Source of the DNA: Bacillota bacterium
GTDB lineage: Bacteria; Bacillota; Sulfobacillia; JAJZYS01; JAJYTV01
Assembly (NCBI GenBank): GCA_021793645.1
Contig: JAJYSJ010000010.1
Span: forward strand, 1-64,000
DNA length: 64,000 nt
Direction: 5' to 3'
In this document: piece after piece, positions 8,514 through 17,191 of the stretch
Position numbering within the stretch: position 1 is the first letter of the stretch
Layout of the letters: every line of letters starts with the position of its first letter
The notes under the pieces: generated by a model
The model's database searches: none
What the model was told of the DNA's origin: nothing
What the model saw: only the letters and a program-made list of their open reading frames with translations
Translations under genes and position numbers: made by a program

Positions 8514-8954
8514 TTGTACAGCCGGATCCGCGGCGCCGATCTCGAGAGGTCCCTTCGCACCGAACTCCGCCAGGAACTCGACCGCCGTGTGCAAGCCGTC
8601 ACCCGGCAGTGGGCAAGTGCGGCATACGACGCGGACGCCGAACCACTAACGGCCTAGTTCCGCGGCGTCCAATACGCCCCCTGGTACGGCGGCGAGCTGT
8701 ACGCGGCGGGCCGCGCGGGTTGGCAGGAGGGAAACCGGCAGGCGGCGGCTGCGAGCCGCGGCAAGGGGTGGCACTGGACGGTCGAGGATGCGCGGTTCTA
8801 TCCGCGCTCGGCGGACGAGGCGATCGCTGTCTACACCATTGTGCACCGCTTCGGCCAGGAGCCGGTGCCGCCGGCGGAGGCGGTCTTTCTCGAGACCTGG
8901 GTGCGCCGCGACGGCCGCTGGCATCTGCACCGTCACACTGCGGAGAAGCGCTGA
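8514..8954 (+). pseudogene. NTF2/SnoaL-like small protein interrupted by one in-frame TAG
   Basis: The frame from TTG 8514 runs for 147 codons with one TAG at 8655-8657. GGAAGG lies 7 nt before the TTG, a good ribosome binding site. The first part (RSLRTELRQELDRRVQAVTRQWA) looks like an amphipathic helix. The second half (YGGELYAAGRAGWQEG, then AVYTIVHRFGQEP and VFLETWVRRDGRWHLHRHT) resembles the end of SnoaL/DUF4440 proteins, which finish in a W.V..DGRW strand; this assignment is tentative. High third-position GC continues on both sides of the TAG, as expected for a recently or conditionally interrupted gene. A CAG-to-TAG change would be enough. No function can be assigned. Confidence 0.6.
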
Positions 8955-9018
8955 CCGCAGCGGTTGTGCGTGCCGCGTCGGATGCGAGCGCAGCTGCTGA
9001 ACCCAAGAGCCGGAACTC

Positions 9019-9855
9019 CTATTGGACCCGGGACGCCTGCGGATTCCAGTTTTCGAGGTATGCGGCATCGTCCACCGGCGGAAGACGCAGATAGCGCAGC
9101 GGCTCCGCATACCGCACGGCGACGGGTCGGCCCGCAAGGCGCGTCTGCAGACGCGTGGCGAGGTTGTAGAGGCGTTTCCAGCCGGTCAATTGACTGCGCT
9201 GCGCTCGAATCGCCTGGGTCTTGTCCTCGATCACCTGTGAGATGTCCACCAAGGCATTTGGATCGCGCGAACCGTAGAAGACGACATCTGGGGTAGCCTC
9301 TCCCAGCGACCGACTAATGTCCAGAACGGCACGGCCGACGGCGAGGTGATCCGGATGAATCGCAGAACGGTATGGCGCAGTCGGATCGAAGGCGAAGACG
9401 ACATCCGGCTTCACCGCTCGCCAGATCTCCTCCAGATCAGGGCGAAACCTTGGGTTGTGGGCGAGATTCAGGTCGGTGTAGTGCAGGAAGTGGAACTGAT
9501 CATAGCCGAGGATATTTCCAGCGTCCCGCTGCTCCTGCTCACGGATCTGATTCAGTGTGCGCTCGTTCGTGTACTGCTGGTCGCCGCCCGTCGCGACGAC
9601 GACCGTAATATCGCTCCCAGCCAGGGCCAACAGACGCAGGGTGCCAGCCGCGAACAATTCCAGGTCGTCCTGATGCGCGCTGACGGCCAGCACGCGGCGC
9701 TGGGCGCGGGTCAGATGTAGACCGTAGCGCAGGGCCAGTTTGGGATTTACGGGCGTCAGCCGGCGCTGAATGAGGCGCCACGCCGCGAAGCCGCCGAGCA
9801 CTGCGGATACCAGAAGCAGCGACCCTGGCTTCAGCCGCAGGGTGCGTCGTTTCAT
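9019..9855 (-). CDS. PIG-L / LmbE family deacetylase, membrane-anchored
   Basis: A zinc-dependent N-acetyl deacetylase of the LmbE family. It has an N-terminal basic-hydrophobic anchor (RLKPGSLLLVSAVLGGFAAW), then the metal motif AHQDDLEL, a variant of AHPDDxE with Pro replaced by Gln, and the downstream HPDH motif in RSAIHPDHLAVGRAV. Family substrates are GlcNAc-linked sugars or bacillithiol and mycothiol precursors. The N-terminal helix suggests that the enzyme faces the cell surface, perhaps acting on envelope sugars, but this is inferred. ATG 9855 was chosen over two upstream ATG codons because a purine-rich AAAGGGGGTGG lies before it. Transcribed alone, divergent from the aminotransferase gene. 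Confidence 0.82.
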   Translation of the reverse strand: MKRRTLRLKPGSLLLVSAVLGGFAAWRLIQRRLTPVNPKLALRYGLHLTRAQRRVLAVSAHQDDLELFAAGTLRLLALAGSDITVVVATGGDQQYTNERTLNQIREQEQRDAGNILGYDQFHFLHYTDLNLAHNPRFRPDLEEIWRAVKPDVVFAFDPTAPYRSAIHPDHLAVGRAVLDISRSLGEATPDVVFYGSRDPNALVDISQVIEDKTQAIRAQRSQLTGWKRLYNLATRLQTRLAGRPVAVRYAEPLRYLRLPPVDDAAYLENWNPQASRVQ

Positions 9856-10107
9856 CGGGCCACCCCCTTTGACCATCAACGCTAGTCTGTCCGAACACGC
9901 GCGTTGGACGGCGAGATCTCTGAGATCGCAGTGCGCCTAGCCGCACTGCGCGACCGTCAGCGTCTCTAGCTGTGAAAGCCGATGCTGTTTTCCAGCTCGC
10001 GCTTCCATCATGATGTAGAGAACGCGCGCACCGCGGAGCACTCGGACGAAGCAGGTTCGATCCGCGTTGGCTTCACTGGCGAAGTCCAAGGAAGGGAAGC
10101 GGTCCGC

Positions 10108-11244
10108 ATGACGCCGGAAGCCTTTCGCCAGCACTTCCCAATCTTCAAGGAGAAGGCGCACCTTTGCAGCTGCAGCGAAGGCGCGCTTTCCCTGCGCGTA
10201 ACGCAAGCGATGGATGCCTTCATGGCGAGCTGGCGCACAGAGGGCGCCCCATGGGGCGCCTGGATGGAGCAGGTAGAGCGCGCCCGCCGGGGATTCGCCG
10301 CTTTGATCCATGCAGACCCCGCGGAGGTTGCGGCCGTTTCCTGCGCCTCGGAAGGCGCCTACCAGATCGCCTCGACGCTCGACTTCGGCGAGCGCTGCCG
10401 CATTCTCACGACAGACCTCGAGTTCCCGTCGGTCGCGCATATCTGGCTGGGCGCGGAGCGCAGAGGCGCTCGCGTGCAGTTCCTTCCGGAACGCAACGGC
10501 GTCACCACGGCAGAGGACTATCTCACGGGGCTGAGCGACGATACGGCACTCGTCTCCGTGCCGCTCGTCTCCTACGGAAACGGGCTGCGCTTGCCGGTTC
10601 ATGCGGTCGCTCAGGCTGCACACGCCAGAGGGGCAAAGGTGTTCGTCGATGCCTACCAGGGAGCGGGCGTCGTGCCGATCGACGTGCGCACGCTCCCGTG
10701 CGACTACCTCGTCGCAGGAACGCTCAAGTACCTACTCGGTGCGCCTGGGCTTGCCTTCCTCTACGTCCGCAATGCCAGCATGCCGGAGGGTCTTCCGCCT
10801 TACAGCGGCTGGTTCGGGCGCGAGGCTCCCTTCGGCTTTACTCCGCGAATTCTCGACTACGCGCCTGACGCGCGCCGTTTCCAGGGCGGCACGCCGGCCA
10901 TCCCTGCGGCCTATGCGGGGGCGGCTGGGCTCTCTCTCGTGCAAGAACTTGATCAAGACGCGGTCCTGCAGCACGTCCTCTCGCTCGGGGACTGGCTGCA
11001 GGATGCGTTCCTGGAGGAGGGAGTGCCCCTCTACTCGCCAACTGAGCGCACGCAGCGCGGACCGCAGGTCGCGGTGCGCGCTGGGGACGCAGACCGGCTC
11101 GCAGAGTACCTCGCCGCACGCGGCGTGCTCGTCTCGCCGCGCGGCCAGGCGGTCCGGATCAGCCTGCACTACTACAACACCCTGGAGGATCTGACGCGGG
11201 TGTTCCAAGGAGTGCTGGACTACCGGCGCACAGTTGGTCTGTAG
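10108..11244 (+). CDS. Class V PLP-dependent aminotransferase
   Basis: A 378-residue fold-type I PLP enzyme of aminotransferase class V (cysteine desulfurase / isopenicillin-N epimerase / kynureninase group). It has TTDLEFPS, the cofactor Asp in KVFVDAYQGAGVVPID, and the Schiff-base Lys in YLVAGTLKYLLGAPGLAFLYV. The C-terminal domain ends RISLHYYNTLEDL, as in this family. There is no flexible Cys loop like that of true cysteine desulfurases, so sulfur mobilisation is less likely than transamination, epimerisation or a lyase reaction. ATG 10108 is preceded by AAGGAAGGGAAG; an upstream in-frame start at 9982 would add 42 unlike residues. Convergent with the EAL gene. Confidence 0.78.
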   Translation: MTPEAFRQHFPIFKEKAHLCSCSEGALSLRVTQAMDAFMASWRTEGAPWGAWMEQVERARRGFAALIHADPAEVAAVSCASEGAYQIASTLDFGERCRILTTDLEFPSVAHIWLGAERRGARVQFLPERNGVTTAEDYLTGLSDDTALVSVPLVSYGNGLRLPVHAVAQAAHARGAKVFVDAYQGAGVVPIDVRTLPCDYLVAGTLKYLLGAPGLAFLYVRNASMPEGLPPYSGWFGREAPFGFTPRILDYAPDARRFQGGTPAIPAAYAGAAGLSLVQELDQDAVLQHVLSLGDWLQDAFLEEGVPLYSPTERTQRGPQVAVRAGDADRLAEYLAARGVLVSPRGQAVRISLHYYNTLEDLTRVFQGVLDYRRTVGL

Positions 11245-11274
11245 CATTGCAAGGGACGTTCCAGCGTGACGCTT

Positions 11275-11994
11275 CTACGACTGTGACTGGGACAAGGTCA
11301 GGAGAACAGGCGCCGGCCTGCCGAGCAGGAAACCCTGCCCCAGCGGAACGCCGAGGTCCCTAAGGACCGCAAGGTCTTCCTCGTTTTCGATGCCTTCGGC
11401 GATCGCCGTCGCGTCGCATTCCTCCGCCATGCGGACGAGCGCACTCACTGCAGCGCGGCGCGGCTTGGCGCCAAAGAGCCCGCGGACGAGGCCCTGATCG
11501 ATCTTGAGGAACTCAGGCTGGGCCTCCGCCACAAGACGCAGGTTGGAGTAGCCGGCACCGACATCGTCCAGCGCGATGCGGTATCCCTGGGAGCGGTAGT
11601 GGTCGAGGGTGCGGCGAAACAGCTGATAGTCCGCGATGGCGATGCGCTCCGTGATCTCGAAGATCACCTCGCTCGGCGCGACGCCCAGGGCGGAGAGAAC
11701 CTGCGCCGTCATCCCGCGGGTGAACGCGGGATCCTGCAGGCTCAGGGGATCGACGTTGAGGCAGAGGGCACCAGGCGGCTTTTGGCGCAGCGCCGCCGCA
11801 CGGCAGGCAAATTCGAGCGCGAAGACGAGGCCCTCCTCTGCCGCTGCCCGGAAGAGCGCGGCCGGGGTGTGGAGCGGTCCCTCGGGTCCCCGTGCTAGCG
11901 CCTCATGCGCAAAGAGCGACCCGTCGGAAAGCTGCAGGATGGGTTGGTAGACGGCTTGGATGGATCCGCTCGCGAGTATCTGGGTGAGGTTCAA
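11275..11994 (-). CDS. EAL-domain cyclic-di-GMP phosphodiesterase
   Basis: A 239-residue stand-alone EAL domain without sensory domains. The catalytic set appears intact: EALARG (signature Glu), the Asn in CLNVDP, the Glu pair in IFEITER, the Asp pair in ALDDVGAGYSN, the Lys in FLKIDQ and the Glu in AIAEGIEN. It should hydrolyse c-di-GMP to pGpG in the cytoplasm. DDVGAGYS replaces the common DDFGTGYS, a mild variation. TTG 11994 was chosen because GAGGACG precedes it; an in-frame start at 12078 would add 28 residues of low conservation. No GGDEF gene is nearby. Divergent from the MFS gene. Confidence 0.85.
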   Translation of the reverse strand: MNLTQILASGSIQAVYQPILQLSDGSLFAHEALARGPEGPLHTPAALFRAAAEEGLVFALEFACRAAALRQKPPGALCLNVDPLSLQDPAFTRGMTAQVLSALGVAPSEVIFEITERIAIADYQLFRRTLDHYRSQGYRIALDDVGAGYSNLRLVAEAQPEFLKIDQGLVRGLFGAKPRRAAVSALVRMAEECDATAIAEGIENEEDLAVLRDLGVPLGQGFLLGRPAPVLLTLSQSQS

Positions 11995-12197
11995 GGGGCG
12001 TCCTCCCTCTGGGCGCTTCGTGACGCGTCCCAAGGCTACGCCAGGCGGTTGAAGTTTCAGTAAACGTCTGATGAGCAATCGGTTGCCTATTCGTAATCAC
12101 TTCCTAACCGCACCGCCATCTGGTCATAACTGATCGGCGGGATTTTGGCGTGGGGTGCGGCAAAGCCGACCTGACAAACTGTGTAGGAGGGGATCCA

Positions 12198-13580
12198 TTG
12201 ACCGAGCGCAGTGCTACGCTGACGGGGGCGCTCAACGACGCGCCGCTCAGTCTCTACCATCTCAGAACCGTGCTCACGGCGGGGATGGGCTTCTTCACGG
12301 ACGCGTACGACCTCTTCATCATCAGCGCCGCGGTCACCCTGATCAGGGTGCAGTGGGATCCCAGCGCGACGGCGCTCGGCCTGCTCTCGAGCACTGCCCT
12401 GATTGCGGTATTCGTTGGTGCATTCCTCTTCGGGCGCATCGCCGACGTCTTCGGCCGGAAGTCGATCTATGGCCTCGAGGCGGCCATCATGGCGGTTGGG
12501 GCGATTGTCTCCGCGTTTGCCCCGAACATCTTCTGGCTGATCGTCTTCCGATTCATCCTCGGGATCGGGATCGGCGGGGACTATCCCGTCTCAGCCGTAC
12601 TGATGAGCGAGTACGCGAACCGGCGGGACCGCGGCAGGCTCGTCGGGCTAGTCTTCTCGATGCAGGCGCTCGGACTGGTCGCAGGCCCGATCGTCGCGAT
12701 GACGCTGCTTGCGTCCGGCGCGAACGCCGACATCGCCTGGCGCCTGATGCTCGGGCTCGGTGCGCTTCCGGCCCTCGCGGTCATCTACCTGCGCCGGACC
12801 CTGCCCGAGTCCCCGCGCTACATGGCGCGCGTCCGCGGCAAGGCAGCGGACGCTTCGCGGTCTGTGCGGGAGTATACGGGCGGGCAGATAGCCGCAGCGG
12901 CGAGCGCCGAACCGCAGGTGCGGCTCTCCTTCTGGCAGTTCGTGCGAGACCCGAGATACCTGCGCCTGCTGATCGGAACGATGGGCACCTGGTTCGTGTT
13001 CGACTACGCCTACTACGGCAATGCGATCTCCACACCGCTGATCATCAAGGCCGTCGCGCCGGGCGCGAGCCCGCTGTCGACGATGGCCTGGACCCTGATG
13101 ATCTTCGCGATCGCAGCGGTCCCGGGGTACCTGCTGGCTTTCTTGAAGATGGACGACATCGGCCACAAGCGTCTGCAGTGGATCGGCTTCACGCTGATGG
13201 GTCTCTCGTTCCTGGCCCTTGGCGTGATCCCCGGCATCACCTCGATGCTCGTGCCCTTCCTACTCATCTACGGCCTCAGCTACTTCTTCGCGGAGTTCGG
13301 TCCGAACACGACAACCTTCGTGCTCAGCGCGGAACTCTACCCGGTCAACATGCGCACGACTGGCCACGGGCTCTCCGCCGGGTTCGCGAAGGTGGGTGCT
13401 TTCATCGGGGTATTTGTCTTCCCGATCCTCAGCGCCGCCCTCGGCGTGGCAGGAACCTTGCGCATCACGTTCCTCTTCGCCATGGCCGGCGTGCTCCTGA
13501 CGATGCTCCTGCCCGAACCTGCGAGAAAGGACCTCGAAAGCGTTTCCTTCGAGGAAACGCTCGTGGCGCAGGAAGCCTGA
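12198..13580 (+). CDS. MFS transporter, phosphate:H+ symporter (PHS)-like
   Basis: A twelve-helix major facilitator of 460 residues. The segment GMGFFTDAYDLFIISAA in helix 1 is typical of the PHS family (Pho84-like), and the loop 2-3 motif GRIADVFGRKSIYG is canonical. FILGIGIGGDYPVSAVLMSEY in helices 4-5 also fits PHS or related sugar/organic acid porters, as does LPESPRY after helix 6. The likely substrate is inorganic phosphate or another anion, but aromatic acid transport is not excluded. The start is TTG 12198, 6-7 nt after AGGAGGGG; no better in-frame start exists. A strong palindrome follows the gene. Confidence 0.8.
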   Translation: MTERSATLTGALNDAPLSLYHLRTVLTAGMGFFTDAYDLFIISAAVTLIRVQWDPSATALGLLSSTALIAVFVGAFLFGRIADVFGRKSIYGLEAAIMAVGAIVSAFAPNIFWLIVFRFILGIGIGGDYPVSAVLMSEYANRRDRGRLVGLVFSMQALGLVAGPIVAMTLLASGANADIAWRLMLGLGALPALAVIYLRRTLPESPRYMARVRGKAADASRSVREYTGGQIAAAASAEPQVRLSFWQFVRDPRYLRLLIGTMGTWFVFDYAYYGNAISTPLIIKAVAPGASPLSTMAWTLMIFAIAAVPGYLLAFLKMDDIGHKRLQWIGFTLMGLSFLALGVIPGITSMLVPFLLIYGLSYFFAEFGPNTTTFVLSAELYPVNMRTTGHGLSAGFAKVGAFIGVFVFPILSAALGVAGTLRITFLFAMAGVLLTMLLPEPARKDLESVSFEETLVAQEA

Positions 13581-13645
13581 AGGAGCCTCCGGCCGAGGCC
13601 TGTGGCGGTCGGACGGCCAAACGCAGATCGCCTGTCCGCGGAGAT

Positions 13646-13687
13646 GCAGCGAAGCCCGGCCTCCTGCAGGAGGCCGGGCTTCGCTGC
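13646..13687. terminator. 42-bp perfect palindrome, likely bidirectional terminator
   Basis: Bases 13646-13666 are the exact reverse complement of 13667-13687, with CTGCAG at the centre. It lies between the convergent MFS gene and the small reverse-strand gene, where a shared terminator is expected. There is no U-run on either side. Confidence 0.6.
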
Positions 13688-13691
13688 ACTG

Positions 13692-14006
13692 TCAGCGCGG
13701 AACTGCGGCGAGCGCTTCCTTGTACCGGAGGATCAACTGCTCCGAGAAGTCGGCAATTTTCGGCCCGGGACTCTTTGCCTCCGACGCCGGCACGTCGAAG
13801 GCCAACTCTCCGAAGGCGGAGCGGAAGGAATCAGTCGAATCGTTCGAGGGACGCACGCCCAATGTGCAGGCGGCGTCCCCGTGATCAGACGGTTGAATTG
13901 TCATGGTCAATGCGGAGATATCGAGCTCCTGTTCGTTCAGGCGATGCTGCAGCTTGAAGAACACGGCGGGGTACGCGGTCTGGAGCAGGTTCCTGCGCTC
14001 AGGCAT
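13692..14006 (-). CDS. Small hypothetical protein (104 aa)
   Basis: I do not recognise this protein. It starts at ATG 14006 (PERRNLLQTAYP), 9 nt after GGGAGGT, and ends next to the 42-bp palindrome. The sequence has no membrane segment. It contains a predicted strand-helix mixture (AVFFKLQHRLNEQELDISALTMTI) and ends in a helix (FSEQLILRYKEALAAV). The codon use is that of a real gene. An open frame continues upstream to 14129, but the ribosome binding site supports the shorter form. No functional clue comes from its neighbours, which are a transporter and decayed genes. Confidence 0.5.
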   Translation of the reverse strand: MPERRNLLQTAYPAVFFKLQHRLNEQELDISALTMTIQPSDHGDAACTLGVRPSNDSTDSFRSAFGELAFDVPASEAKSPGPKIADFSEQLILRYKEALAAVPR

Positions 14007-14176
14007 CGGCGCTGCACCTCCCTTGATCAAGGGTTCTTTCCTCTCTTCGGCCTTCCTGCAAGGCGCTGCAGTTCCAATAGTATCCTCGGCACAGCGCTTG
14101 CCAAACTTGTCAGGCGAAGGAGATCCCAAGGCAGATCAAAAGACGCGCAGGAGGTCTTAGCATCGTGCAGCGGGCG

Positions 14177-14623
14177 TCACTGCGCCGTGTAGCCTCCATC
14201 CATTACGACGGCCTTCCCTGTGACGCTTCGGCCCAGGTCTGAGGCGACGCACAGCGCGTAGTCCGCGATCCCTGCGGTTGCAGGAGCCAGCGCTGAAGTA
14301 AGAGAGGATAGATGACTTCTTCTAGGACGCGCTTTAGCGGCACGCCGCGCGAGCGGGCGAGGCATCCATTCTGGCCCTGCATCAAGGGTATCGACGTAGC
14401 TAGGTGGAGTGCGTTCGCCGTGATGCCCGCAGTCGCCGTTTCCAAGGCGGCGAGAAGCCGATCAAACCGTGTTTCGCGGAGTAAGGCTACCTCCTCGGCC
14501 GCCGACTTGCGCAGGTCCCGAACTACGACGCCTGTCTCCTGCTCTGCGAGCGTACGGGCGATAGGAAGCCGGTGCCGCTGGCGGCGCCACTGACGAGCGT
14601 CTTGCCCTCGAGCCATGGAACTG
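14177..14623 (-). pseudogene. Decayed short-chain dehydrogenase (3-hydroxybutyrate dehydrogenase-like)
   Basis: Pieces of an SDR enzyme appear in order but in different frames: WLEGKTLVSGAASGTG (the TGxxxGxG cofactor motif with Ser for Thr), LAEQETGVVVRDLRKSAAEEVA, GITANALHLATSIPLMQGQ with RSRGVPLKRVLEEV, and the tail VASDLGRSVTGKAVVMDGGYTAQ. The DGGYTAQ ending is typical of D-3-hydroxybutyrate dehydrogenases. The catalytic Tyr-Lys region is missing and total length is little over half of a normal SDR, so there was an internal deletion plus frameshifts. It is adjacent to another truncated gene, marking this as a decay zone. Confidence 0.7.
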
Positions 14624-14737
14624 CAAGGGGTCCCCTCCCCGATGGGCAGCGAGGAAGGTTGGCGACGCGGAGCGGGAAAATGCTCCCATCAGGAGGGTTC
14701 GGGGCTGCGCCGCGGGATGACTCCCAGCTTTTCGAAG

Positions 14738-14918
14738 GGCCCCAGAGCGGCACCCTGGTGCTGACTGAGGTCGAACCAGCGATCGTTCCCACGGTCGCGC
14801 CCACCACGAGGTCGACGGCGCTCACCTCGCCTACGAGGCGTTTGCCGATGATGCGATTCAGGACGAGCAGGGCGACTGAGAGCACCAGACTGCGCACAAC
14901 GACATCCGCTGCGGACAT
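14738..14918 (-). pseudogene. N-terminal fragment of a DUF421 (YetF-like) membrane protein
   Basis: From ATG 14918 about 60 residues match the beginning of DUF421 proteins: two hydrophobic helices (VVRSLVLSVALLVLNRIIGKR, then EVSAVDLVVGATVGTIAGST) with the family-typical GKR and D-V-V elements. After SVSTRVPLWG the similarity stops and the frame runs into the SDR remnant. The missing part is the cytoplasmic YetF domain. It is a truncated gene, probably broken by the same rearrangement that damaged the dehydrogenase. Confidence 0.6.
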
Positions 14919-15020
14919 GCGTAGGCAACTCCTGGCCGTTAGCATGCCACCCGTTTCACCGGCCACCCGATGCGCAGGCGCGCGCAGGGCGGGAGGCGAA
15001 GAAGGCGGGGAGGTGATCCG

Positions 15021-15662
15021 TTGGAACGCTGCGGCTGGGCGACCCCGAGCGATCCCTTGTACGTCTCCTACCACGACAGCGAGTGGGGCGTGCCGCTCTA
15101 CGAGGAGCGCGCGCTCTTCGAACTGCTCTGCCTCGAGGGCGCGCAGGCAGGCCTCTCCTGGCGCATCATCCTCCATCGGCGCGAAGGCTACCGGCGGGCC
15201 TTCCTCGGCTTCGATCCGGAGCGTCTCGCGGGACTCGGCGACGCGGACCTAACGCGCCTCCAAGCGGACGTCGGCATCGTGCGAAACCGCCAGAAGATTG
15301 CGTCTGTGCAAAAAAACGCCCAGGCGCTTCTCGCCATGCGCGCAGGGGGCGAGCGCTTCTCCCAGTTGGTCTGGTCCTTCGTGGACGGAAGGCCGCAGAT
15401 CCACGACTACGCGCAGCTGCGGGATGTGCCCGCGCACACCCCGGAGTCGGACGCGCTCAGTCGCGAATTGCGGGCGCGCGGCTTCTCCTTCGTCGGCAGC
15501 ACGATCTGCTACGCCTTCATGCAGTCGGCGGGCCTCGTGATGGACCACGTGGTGAACTGCTTTCGCCATGAAGAACTCAAAGGATACGCGCCACGTCTGC
15601 ACAGCGCGCGAAGGGACGCGAAGAGGCCGCCGTCTCAGCCGAGACGGCGGCCGTCTGCGTGA
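15021..15662 (+). CDS. tag: DNA-3-methyladenine glycosylase I (Tag)
   Basis: Base-excision repair enzyme that removes 3-methyladenine from alkylated DNA, 213 residues. Family features are RCGWA at the N-terminus and DHVVNCFRH near the C-terminus (together the Cys/His zinc site), YHDSEWGVP, the LEGAQAGLSWRIIL helix, and FVGSTICYAFMQSAGLV. TTG 15021 was chosen because GGGGAGGTG precedes it at a good distance and it starts right before the zinc Cys. The last 20 or so residues are Arg/Pro-rich and coincide with a 12-bp hairpin, so the C-terminus may be read into a terminator. Confidence 0.88.
   Translation: MERCGWATPSDPLYVSYHDSEWGVPLYEERALFELLCLEGAQAGLSWRIILHRREGYRRAFLGFDPERLAGLGDADLTRLQADVGIVRNRQKIASVQKNAQALLAMRAGGERFSQLVWSFVDGRPQIHDYAQLRDVPAHTPESDALSRELRARGFSFVGSTICYAFMQSAGLVMDHVVNCFRHEELKGYAPRLHSARRDAKRPPSQPRRRPSA
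15625..15652. terminator. 12-bp hairpin overlapping the tag 3' end
   Basis: GGCCGCCGTCTC (15625-15636) and GAGACGGCGGCC (15641-15652) pair perfectly around AGCC. It lies inside the last codons of tag and 38 bp before the end of the convergent DsbA-fold gene. It lacks a U-run. Confidence 0.5.
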
Positions 15663-15689
15663 GGGGGGAGTCGGCAAGCCCTGCGGACG

Positions 15690-16331
15690 TCAGGGCTGGG
15701 GATATTCGGCGTTGAAGGCGAGGAAGCGCTCCTCGTCGCGCAGCATCGCTTCGCAGAGCGCGGCCATCGGTTCGTAGGCCCAGATGCCCGAGAGGATGGC
15801 CCGGTCGGGGATCGCGCTCTCGAAGACGATGACAGGCCGCTCGGAGACACCGAGTGCCAGCATCTCCTCGGTCGTTGCGAGGACGGTATCGCGCACGCGC
15901 GGGTCGGCAAGCGCTGTCGCGAGACGATCACGCGGAAGGCCAGCGGCCTCGGCCGCGACCTCCACTGCGATCTCCTTGCGCCAGACCTCCCGGCCCTCGA
16001 TCATCGCCGCGTCCATCAGGGCGCGGGGCACGTCCCGGCCGCCCTTGCCGAGGCTACGCGCAGCCTCTGCGACGAGGTTCGCGTCGAGGGTGGTCGTCTC
16101 GGGACCCGAGAGCCAGTTGGGGTTCAGCGTCGCGCCCGTCAGGTGGGCTCCGCGGCGGTAGTAGAACGCTTCCGCGTCCCTGCCGTAGCCGAGCGGAGAT
16201 TCTCCGCGGATCAGGGAGATGCGCCAATCGAACTGAAGCCGCTGGCCATACTCCGAGAGCAGGCGGTCGACGGACCGGTCCGCATAGAGGCACCAAAGGG
16301 ATAAGACATCCAAGTATATCGTGGCCTTCAT
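15690..16331 (-). CDS. DsbA/FrnE-fold thioredoxin-like protein
   Basis: A 213-residue protein of the DsbA superfamily (FrnE/HCCA isomerase-like). The N-terminal strand MKATIYLDVLSLWCLYAD carries a single active-site-position Cys (SLWC followed by L) instead of CxxC. That suggests a GST-kappa/isomerase-like or non-disulfide role. The helical insertion (LDANLVAEAARSLGKGG) and the C-terminal strand with the cis-Pro region (GVSERPVIVFESA) follow in the usual order. Start ATG 16331 gives the normal N-terminus; an in-frame ATG at 16367 adds 12 residues. No clear ribosome binding site was seen. It has no signal peptide, so it acts in the cytoplasm. Confidence 0.7.
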   Translation of the reverse strand: MKATIYLDVLSLWCLYADRSVDRLLSEYGQRLQFDWRISLIRGESPLGYGRDAEAFYYRRGAHLTGATLNPNWLSGPETTTLDANLVAEAARSLGKGGRDVPRALMDAAMIEGREVWRKEIAVEVAAEAAGLPRDRLATALADPRVRDTVLATTEEMLALGVSERPVIVFESAIPDRAILSGIWAYEPMAALCEAMLRDEERFLAFNAEYPQP

Positions 16332-16482
16332 GGAAGACAGCGTACGGAACAGTAGGTGCGAAGACAAGGCTTGACGTTTGCGACTGGATGGCGGGTGGGC
16401 GCTCGTCGGCCCCTTTGTTGCGGCGAGTCGTCGTTTTGGAAAGACGTGCCTTGCAGTCGTCGCGCCGGGTTTGGCCTCCTCG

Positions 16483-17094
16483 TCACTTCTCCTGCAGCCA
16501 CTCGCCGATGCTGCCCGATGACGCGCGGTAGACCCAGTGCGTCGTCTGGGAGCCGGTCGGCGTGGGGGACGAGCCTGGTCCAGTCGGGGAGACTACGGTC
16601 ACCCCTTGGGGTGTCAGGGTCGCAAAGCCCTGCAGCTCGGACGTCACGAGCAGTCCGCCCAACGGGTGGACGAACGCGACCGGTTCGAAGGACCGTAGCT
16701 TCGGGACGTAGGTCACGGAGGACTCGGGATATCCCCAGACACTGCTGCCCGTCGTTGCGAACAGGAGCACCGGCAGGTGTCGCCGACCGAAGAGGGCGAT
16801 TGCCACCGCCCGCACGTGTCCTCGCCGAAAGAGCGTGCGGCGGCCCGAGATCACCCGCACCCTAGCGCCGGCGGAGCCGGACGTCGAGATGACCAGCCGG
16901 TCGTGCGCGGTCTGGCCGGTGAGAGCAAGAACCTGGGAGGAGTATCGGCGGATCGCCGGGAAGTTGGCAAACATGCTGGAGGCAACCCGGAGAGCCGGTG
17001 GCGGCGCAGGGGCCTGGACGGCGCTACGGCCGCATCCGGTGAGGAGCGGCGCGAGGAGCAGGAGATAGCCGAGGCGCAAGCCGTGTGCGCGCAT
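16483..17094 (-). CDS. Putative lipoprotein of unknown function
   Basis: A 203-residue secreted lipoprotein. The signal RLGYLLLLAPLLTGC ends in the lipobox LTGC, followed by a Pro/Ala-rich linker (APAPPPA). The mature part is beta-rich and mentions no motif I can name (RVISGRRTLFRRGHVRAVAIALFGRRHLPVLLF, PTPTGSQTTHWVYR). ATG 17094 follows GAGGAGG. The protein may belong to an envelope function, but neither sequence nor neighbours show which one. Divergent from the quinone oxidoreductase gene. Confidence 0.6.
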   Translation of the reverse strand: MRAHGLRLGYLLLLAPLLTGCGRSAVQAPAPPPALRVASSMFANFPAIRRYSSQVLALTGQTAHDRLVISTSGSAGARVRVISGRRTLFRRGHVRAVAIALFGRRHLPVLLFATTGSSVWGYPESSVTYVPKLRSFEPVAFVHPLGGLLVTSELQGFATLTPQGVTVVSPTGPGSSPTPTGSQTTHWVYRASSGSIGEWLQEK

Positions 17095-17191
17095 GGGAGC
17101 CTCCTCGGGGTGATCGTTGTCCCACGGGCTTCGCCGCCGGGGCATGGCCTACCTTGCACAGAAGGACGAATGGTTGAGGGGAGTGGGCTGA

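Noticed and set aside
9928..9949. Perfect 8-bp hairpin between the PIG-L and aminotransferase genes as a terminator or riboswitch
   Set aside because: It lies in a divergent promoter region, has no U-run and no conserved riboswitch motif; probably a chance or operator-like inverted repeat.
12155..13957. 600-residue forward open frame overlapping the MFS transporter in another frame
   Set aside because: The MFS frame has clear helices and family motifs; the other frame is Arg/His-rich shadow sequence.
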